NCBI GenBank assembly: GCA_019420325.1
Contig: JAHZHK010000105.1
Location: 1 to 9,747, forward strand
Length of the DNA: 9,747 nt
Direction: 5' to 3'
Origin: Coriobacteriaceae bacterium
GTDB taxonomy: Bacteria; Actinomycetota; Coriobacteriia; Coriobacteriales; UMGS124
Shown piece after piece: positions 5,836-9,747 of the stretch. The position numbers were made by a program, and so were the translations under genes. Each line of letters starts with the position of its first letter. Position 1 is the first letter of the stretch. The notes under the pieces are model-generated. The model did not search any database, was not told the origin of the DNA, and saw nothing but the letters and a program-made list of their open reading frames with translations.

Positions 5836-7575
5836 ATGCAGAAGAACATGAGCCGCAAGAGTTTCCTCGCAGGTGCCGGCACGGTCGCCGCCGCTGCCGT
5901 TGCCGGCGGTGCCGCAGCCGCGTTGGCCGACGATGCCAAGGCCGCTGCTCCTGCTGCCGAGGGCAACATCATCACGCGCGAGACGCTTGAGCAGGGCACC
6001 TGGTCGTTCATGGTTGCTCCCGAGCCCGTCGCCGAGGACCAGATCGCCGAGACCAAGACGCACGAGATCGTCGTTGTAGGCTCCGGTGCCGCAGGCCTGT
6101 GCTGCGCCGTTTCTGCCGCCGAACAGGGCGCTGACGTCATCGTGTTCTCCGCTGGTACCAAGCCGCTGTCGCGCGGTGGCTCCTTCCAGGCCATCGGCAC
6201 CAAGTACCAGGCCGAACACGGCGTTGAGGACGATCCCGAGAAGCGTCGCGTTCAGACCCAGATCGACCTTATCGCAGGCGCTCGCATGATGGACTCCCGC
6301 AAGTGGATGCGCTGGGAGAACAACTCCGCCGAGTCCATGGACTGGATGATCGATAAGATGGCCGCCCGCGGCATCGAGTGCTCGCTCGCCATGCCTTACA
6401 GCGACGTCGACGGCGTTCTCGATACGCCTGCCGGCGAGCACAACTTCTGGACTGCCGACGCCCCCATGGGCGTGTTCCAGGGCGCTCCGCTCGTCGCCAA
6501 GGCCTGGGCCGACATCTTTACCGAGGATTACGGCGGAGAGATCGACTACTCTACTGTCGCCCAGTACCTCATTCGCGAGGACGACAATACCGGTCGCGTG
6601 AGCGCCGTCATCGCCCAAGACGCCGACGGCAACTACATCAAGTACGAGGCCACCAAGGCCGTCGTGCTTGCCACGGGCGACTTCTCCAAGGACTTTGACA
6701 TGATGGCCCACTTTGCCCCCTATGCGTGGGAGCACTTCAAGGACGTCCTCACGCCCGAGGTGGATTACGACGCTGAGATGGTCTATACCGGCCTTATGCC
6801 TGGTACCGGCCAGAAGATGGGCTTGTGGATCGGTGCTGGCTGGCAGAAGACGTTCCCGAACCCCTCCGCCATCAACGGCGCCGTTTCGGGCCCCACGCAC
6901 TGCGTGGTCGACTCCTTCTGGGGCATCAACCTGGCCAAGGACGGCCGCCGCTTCCACAATGAGAACACCAACTTCGCCTTCGGTGCCTACACGCGCATGA
7001 ACCTGAAGGGCGGCACCGCCTACGCCATCTGGGACAGCCAGTACGCCTACACGCAGGATTCTTGGGATGGCCTGGGTGCCACCATCGACAACGTGAACGG
7101 CGAGATGTTCATGCCCAAGACCCCCGAGCAGCTTATCGCCAGCTGGGATTCCAGCGTCGAGTCGGGCATGTACCTCAAGGCCGACACGCTCGAGGAGCTT
7201 ATCGATCAGATGGAGAGCCTCGACAAGCAGAACGCCCTGGAGACCATCGCCAACTACAACACGTATGCCAAAAACGGCCTCGACGAGGAGTTCCACGTGA
7301 ACCCCGAGCTGCTGCACCCCATCGAGACTGGCCCCTTCTACGGCTGCATCACGCCCGGCTCCACGTTCCTGTGTGTCATGGGTGGTCTGCGCTGCGATGA
7401 GTACTGCCAGGTGATGGACACCGCCGACGAGCCCATTGAGGGTCTCTACGAGGTTGGCACCATGATCGGCGACTTCTACGGTGGCGCCTATAACTTTGCC
7501 TTCCAGGGCCAGAACCTGGGCGCATGCTGCACCACCTTCCCCTACCTCGTCGGTCGCGACCTTGCCGCGATGTAG
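5836..7575 (+). CDS. Tat-exported FAD-dependent reductase, LysR-associated
   Basis: A 579-residue secreted flavoprotein, likely a terminal reductase for an organic acceptor. The signal is SRKSFLA (residues 6-12) followed by a long Ala/Gly/Val core and probable cleavage after ALA (29-31). The twin-arginine pair is Arg-Lys, a tolerated but less common variant. The FAD Rossmann motif GSGAAG is at 82-87, GRRFHNEN at 370-377, and the C-terminal FAD loop is GTMIGDFYGG (541-550) with YNFAFQGQNLG just after. It has no FMN or haem domain and lacks the HGxxRLGG substrate signature of fumarate reductases. Start: ATG 5836 has GGAGA at 5823-5827 (8 nt spacing) and puts the Tat motif near the N-terminus; ATG 5821 and ATG 5848 are alternatives. 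The divergent LysR gene and the palindrome between them suggest substrate-induced expression. An intrinsic terminator about 95 bp after the stop makes it a single-gene unit. Substrate unknown. Confidence 0.94.
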   Translation: MQKNMSRKSFLAGAGTVAAAAVAGGAAAALADDAKAAAPAAEGNIITRETLEQGTWSFMVAPEPVAEDQIAETKTHEIVVVGSGAAGLCCAVSAAEQGADVIVFSAGTKPLSRGGSFQAIGTKYQAEHGVEDDPEKRRVQTQIDLIAGARMMDSRKWMRWENNSAESMDWMIDKMAARGIECSLAMPYSDVDGVLDTPAGEHNFWTADAPMGVFQGAPLVAKAWADIFTEDYGGEIDYSTVAQYLIREDDNTGRVSAVIAQDADGNYIKYEATKAVVLATGDFSKDFDMMAHFAPYAWEHFKDVLTPEVDYDAEMVYTGLMPGTGQKMGLWIGAGWQKTFPNPSAINGAVSGPTHCVVDSFWGINLAKDGRRFHNENTNFAFGAYTRMNLKGGTAYAIWDSQYAYTQDSWDGLGATIDNVNGEMFMPKTPEQLIASWDSSVESGMYLKADTLEELIDQMESLDKQNALETIANYNTYAKNGLDEEFHVNPELLHPIETGPFYGCITPGSTFLCVMGGLRCDEYCQVMDTADEPIEGLYEVGTMIGDFYGGAYNFAFQGQNLGACCTTFPYLVGRDLAAM

Positions 7576-7670
7576 GAGAGAGGACCTTCAGGCGTTTTGC
7601 CGCGAAACGGCCTGCGGGCTGGTAAAAGTGTCGTGAAGGGCGCTGGACCCTGCGCAATAGCCTTGCCTGG

Positions 7671-7714
7671 GTACCCCGGGTCGCGTGATTACATGCGGCC
7701 CGGGGTACTTTTTT
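7671..7714 (+). terminator. Rho-independent terminator of the third reductase
   Basis: GTACCCCGGGTCGC (7671-7684) pairs with GCGGCCCGGGGTAC (7695-7708), a 14-bp stem with one G-U pair and a 10-nt loop. It is followed directly by six T residues (7709-7714). This is a textbook intrinsic terminator on the plus strand; the reverse direction has no T-run. Confidence 0.95.
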
Positions 7715-7981
7715 CGGATGGTGACTGCAAGACTGGCGCGTACCCCTTGCGACGTCGTCATGCGGCCCAGGCTTTGCGGACGGTGGCTGCCGGCACAGGT
7801 TGCCTGGGACATGAAAACTCCTGCTAGGGCCCTGGTTGGTCTGACACTGCGTTAGAGTTGTCGACGATCATGGCCTAAACGCCTGCGAAGCGTTGGGGGC
7901 GCAAGCCTGTTGTTTTCAGTGCGACTGCTCGCGTATGAAGCCGGATGCCGCCTGCTTGTGCTGCTCTCATGGCGCAAAAGT
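7715..7981. other. Non-coding stretch after the terminator, no supported gene
   Basis: No convincing coding frame lies here. The only translation signal is an AGGAG (7818-7822) before a minus-strand ATG at 7812. That frame would run straight through the strong terminator at 7671-7714 and has no recognisable protein pattern. A short AACGC/GCGTT inverted repeat near 7880 has no T-run. The stretch may be degraded former coding DNA. Confidence 0.4.
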
Positions 7982-8120
7982 GCCAAAAGTATGCGTTATA
8001 ACTCTCGATTTGCCCAATTAGGGACGTCGCAGTTTTTAGCACGACGCATCTACCAGGCAAAATATCTCCGAGCTCTCATGGGCAACTGAGTGGTGCAAGG
8101 TTATAACGCATACTTTTGGC
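7982..8120. repeat. Perfect 21-bp inverted repeat around a 97-bp centre, containing the two-part repeat signature
   Basis: The arms at 7982-8002 (GCCAAAAG then TATGCGTTATAAC) and 8100-8120 are exact reverse complements. Between them, CGCATCTACC (8045-8054) follows the left arm's TTATAA by exactly 43 nt, the same spacing as at 9571-9652. Each arm ends in a -10-like TATAAC facing inward or outward according to orientation. No reading frame is supported inside. It may be a degenerate small mobile element, a pair of facing regulatory regions, or a small-RNA locus. Confidence 0.85.
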
Positions 8121-8129
8121 GTTTTCGGG
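8101..8129 (-). repeat. Left member of a 29-bp inverted repeat pair flanking the AbiEi/DUF559-like gene
   Basis: The reverse complement of 8101-8129 matches 9571-9599 at 28 of 29 positions: CCCGAAAACG, then C or G, then CAAAAGTATGCGTTATAA. It ends 55 bp beyond the stop of the enclosed gene and reads away from it. Confidence 0.9.
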
Positions 8130-8184
8130 CAGAGGGTTCCGAATTAAGTGGGATGAGCGGGTAGAGTTGGTGGGTATGTCGGTG

Positions 8185-9375
8185 TCAGGCGCCCGTCTTG
8201 TTGCCCATGCGATGGATGTTCGCCCAGTCGCCCATGACCTCTTTCCGCAGTTCACTTGAGAGTTTCACTTGGGCGTCTGTTTTAGTCCGCAGACGGGTGC
8301 CCAGAAGGCGACCGATGACTTTGACCAGCGCCGCAAACCTTTGCGTGTCGTGCAATTGCGCGTATGTGATGGGCAGCACGTTGATTCCCATATAGCTCAA
8401 GGCTGTGCTGCGGTCAGAGTCGGATAAAAACCCGCATTCTCCCTGATGGACAAGGGCGCTTTGACATTCCAGGTCGAGATTGCTCTTTTCCCAAAACAGA
8501 TCGCACATGCAAAACTGGCGCTGCGCGAGGAGTCTGCCCTCTCGTGACAGCGCAACCCTATGGTTAAACGAGAAGTCCCCGAATCCCTCGCCGCCCAAAC
8601 GACGGGGAAAGCCCAACAGAATACCGGCGCGGACTTCGAAAGGCGAGGCGGCGTTCTCCCGCATGAGCGTGCTGGCCTTTTGCAGGCGCGCCTTGCCGCG
8701 TTGTGTGTCGCTCATTTGCGCAAAGCGCAGGATGGTTTGAGGTGAGGCGAGCGCGGGCCGTGACCATAGGTCTGTGAGCTGGCCCCTGCTGTCGACAAGG
8801 GGTTCCCAGCCGGCTATTTTTGGAATCCCCCGTCGATTGAGAATCTGTTGGAGGCAGTCCCTGATAAAGGCAGGTGGATTGTAAACAGCGAAGGTTCCAC
8901 ATAGCTCATCGCCCATCATGACCAACTGGCTAATCGTGGCTTGGGCTGCGAATTGATGGAGAATGAGCTCGGGAGACGCCATCCAAATATCGTCGGCGAG
9001 ATGGATACGCCCGCCCGGCGGAATGTCCCCCGTCCAAAGATGGGGCCTCAGAAGCGAGGACGCATGGCACTGGCTTCGTGAGCTTACGAGGATGTCTATA
9101 GGTCCCGTATGATTTGCGGCAAAAAGTGGGACGGCCCAGTGCAGGCCGCGGCTCGTTGCGCCGATGTGACGGCCTTTTGTGCTGCGGTCGAAAAACAATC
9201 TGCACAGATTGAGTTCTTCGAGCGCCTTTGCCCTGAAGGCGACGAGTGATTCGGCGTTGATGATTTGTTGCAAAGTCAGATTGTCGTCTGGCCCCAAGAG
9301 GAGTAGACGGACGATTGGCGGGATTCGCCAGTAATTGAATGCTGTAATTCCGCAAATGGTAGTCTCCATGCGCAC
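8185..9375 (-). CDS. AbiEi-like protein with DUF559/PD-(D/E)xK-like C-terminal domain (putative defence or toxin-antitoxin-type protein)
   Basis: A 396-residue protein from GTG 9375 (394 from ATG 9369), apparently complete and cytoplasmic. The N-terminal half contains a segment like the end of AbiEi-type antitoxins (WMASPELILHQFAAQATISQ, 131-150, then LCGTFAVY). The C-terminal half follows the layout of actinobacterial DUF559 proteins of the PD-(D/E)xK nuclease fold. SPFEVRAGILLGFPRRLGGEG (244-264) resembles their SPxExRLRxLL entry motif. CDLFW (291-295), LECQ (302-305), H310, DSDR (319-322), then MGINVLPITYAQL fits D..W, vExDG..H, D..R, L...Gw.Vl..T. The usual acidic D after E is Cys or Gln here, so catalysis is uncertain. 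I believe similar proteins recur as paralogues in Coriobacteriia, from memory only. No good Shine-Dalgarno is seen; the start codons lie in a hairpin loop. It is flanked by inverted repeats. Third-position G/C is lower than in the second and third reductases. Confidence 0.85.
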   Translation of the reverse strand: MRMETTICGITAFNYWRIPPIVRLLLLGPDDNLTLQQIINAESLVAFRAKALEELNLCRLFFDRSTKGRHIGATSRGLHWAVPLFAANHTGPIDILVSSRSQCHASSLLRPHLWTGDIPPGGRIHLADDIWMASPELILHQFAAQATISQLVMMGDELCGTFAVYNPPAFIRDCLQQILNRRGIPKIAGWEPLVDSRGQLTDLWSRPALASPQTILRFAQMSDTQRGKARLQKASTLMRENAASPFEVRAGILLGFPRRLGGEGFGDFSFNHRVALSREGRLLAQRQFCMCDLFWEKSNLDLECQSALVHQGECGFLSDSDRSTALSYMGINVLPITYAQLHDTQRFAALVKVIGRLLGTRLRTKTDAQVKLSSELRKEVMGDWANIHRMGNKTGA

Positions 9376-9385
9376 AGACTACCAT
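9356..9385. promoter_or_regulatory. Perfect 10-bp inverted repeat with the gene start in its loop
   Basis: ATGGTAGTCT (9356-9365) and AGACTACCAT (9376-9385) are exact reverse complements separated by 10 nt. Both possible start codons of the minus-strand gene, GTG 9375 and ATG 9369, lie in that loop. A 9-bp direct repeat, CCATGCGCA (9366-9374 and 9382-9390), overlaps it. It could be an operator at the start site or an RNA hairpin controlling translation. Confidence 0.75.
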
Positions 9386-9570
9386 GCGCAAAGAGTGATG
9401 CTCGGCATTATTTCCACAATGGACGCTCTTGTTGAAATCGCCATACCGTGTGAAGCATATCACCAGGTAGACGTGACTTTTTTGTTATGCAAGTCACAGC
9501 ATTAGGGCATAGGTGATGGGTTTTGCGGTGCAGAAATGCCCTTAGTGAACGCCTGTCGAGGATTGGGTGA
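9376..9570. other. Upstream non-coding region of the AbiEi/DUF559-like gene
   Basis: No gene is supported. On the minus strand, CACGTCTACCTGG (9463-9475) resembles the CGCATCTACC box found at 8045 and 9643 (8 of 10 positions) and could be an operator shared with them. A 7-bp inverted repeat, GTGACTT/AAGTCAC (9473-9479 and 9491-9497), overlaps its edge. AATAAT near 9410 is a possible minus-strand -10, with only a poor -35. Confidence 0.4.
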
Positions 9571-9652
9571 CCCGAAAACGGCAAAAGTATGCGTTATAAT
9601 CGCCCAGAGTTGATATTTACGCGAATACTGAATATTGGTCACCGCATCTACC
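9571..9652 (+). repeat. Right flanking repeat with the two-part signature and a TATAAT box
   Basis: Bases 9571-9599 are the right-hand member of the 29-bp inverted pair (28 of 29 with 8101-8129 reversed). TATAAT at 9595-9600 is a consensus -10 pointing right, but the -35 position holds no TTGACA-like sequence. CGCATCTACC at 9643-9652 follows TTATAA by exactly 43 nt, as at 8045-8054, and TGGTAAAA follows it. The intervening 43 nt are not conserved between the two copies. Confidence 0.85.
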
Positions 9653-9721
9653 TGGTAAAACGCAATGGCGAGAAGGCCAGGTTTTATTCCTTGTGGTAGC
9701 GTGACGAGAAGTGGTGTACGA

Positions 9722-9747
9722 GGGGGTGGGGGCATGCCCCCACCCCC
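9722..9747. terminator. Perfect 26-bp G/C palindrome at the window end, terminator-like
   Basis: GGGGGTGGGGG (9722-9732), CATG, CCCCCACCCCC (9737-9747) form an 11-bp stem with a four-base loop. The sequence stops exactly at the end of the palindrome, so a plus-strand T-run cannot be seen and the stem may be longer. The minus-strand side has no T-run. It could end a short plus-strand transcript from the TATAAT at 9595, or a convergent gene to the right. Confidence 0.5.

Noticed and set aside
5761..7317. Long minus-strand open frame opposite the third reductase
   Set aside because: Same cause: a shadow of a G/C-biased gene, with low-complexity composition and no recognisable domain.
7588..7812. 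74-codon minus-strand frame with a good AGGAG before ATG 7812
   Set aside because: It would be read through the strong terminator of the third reductase, has no recognisable pattern and ends arbitrarily. The ribosome-binding-like sequence alone is not enough.
8930..9463. Minus-strand frame of 177 codons overlapping the AbiEi/DUF559-like gene start
   Set aside because: It overlaps a gene with recognisable motifs in another frame, and its own sequence is Arg/His/Pro-rich with no domain pattern.
9473..9497. GTGACTT/AAGTCAC inverted repeat with a T-run in the loop
   Set aside because: The arms are only 7 bp and the T-run lies inside the loop, so it cannot be an intrinsic terminator. Chance is a sufficient explanation.
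7982..9652. CRISPR array
   Set aside because: There are only three repeat copies, in mixed orientation and with irregular distances of about 0.1 and 1.5 kb, and no cas-like genes.

Overview
The window looks like chromosomal DNA from a gut-type member of the Coriobacteriia (Actinomycetota; Eggerthella/Adlercreutzia/Slackia or Olsenella/Collinsella-like). I infer this from three secreted flavoprotein reductases of the kind those bacteria carry in large numbers, the strong G/C bias at third codon positions in two of them, and a hypothetical protein at the right end whose style I associate with that class. The genus cannot be fixed from the sequence alone.

Left part (1-3980): a possible tail of an upstream membrane protein, then two same-strand genes for exported reductases. 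The first has an FMN-attachment domain fused to an FAD-binding domain. The second has only the FAD domain and begins inside an exact 25-bp tandem duplication that doubles its ribosome binding site and start. A GC-rich hairpin after it probably ends the transcript.

Middle part (4035-5720, minus strand): a LysR-type regulator is transcribed away from the third reductase gene, and a two-gene HipB-like/small-protein operon lies further downstream on the same strand. The small operon is preceded by three near-palindromic 21-bp sites spaced exactly 39 bp apart that overlap its likely promoters. A perfect 15-bp T-N11-A palindrome sits between lysR and the third reductase gene and is the obvious LysR site.

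Third reductase (5836-7575, plus strand): FAD-only, with an RK-type Tat signal, a leader hairpin, and a strong intrinsic terminator at 7671-7714. The three reductases probably act outside the membrane as terminal reductases for organic electron acceptors. No cytochrome or quinol-oxidising partner is encoded here, so electrons must come from genes elsewhere.

Right part (7715-9747): a long non-coding stretch with a repeated motif pair, then one minus-strand gene for a protein with the layout of AbiEi-like/DUF559-like putative nuclease proteins. It is bracketed by 29-bp inverted repeats matching at 28 of 29 positions, and its start codon lies in the loop of a perfect 10-bp inverted repeat. The repeats carry a two-part signature (GTATGCGTTATAA, exactly 43 nt, CGCATCTACC) seen twice. 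This right-hand module is the least explained part of the window. The window closes on a perfect 26-bp palindrome.
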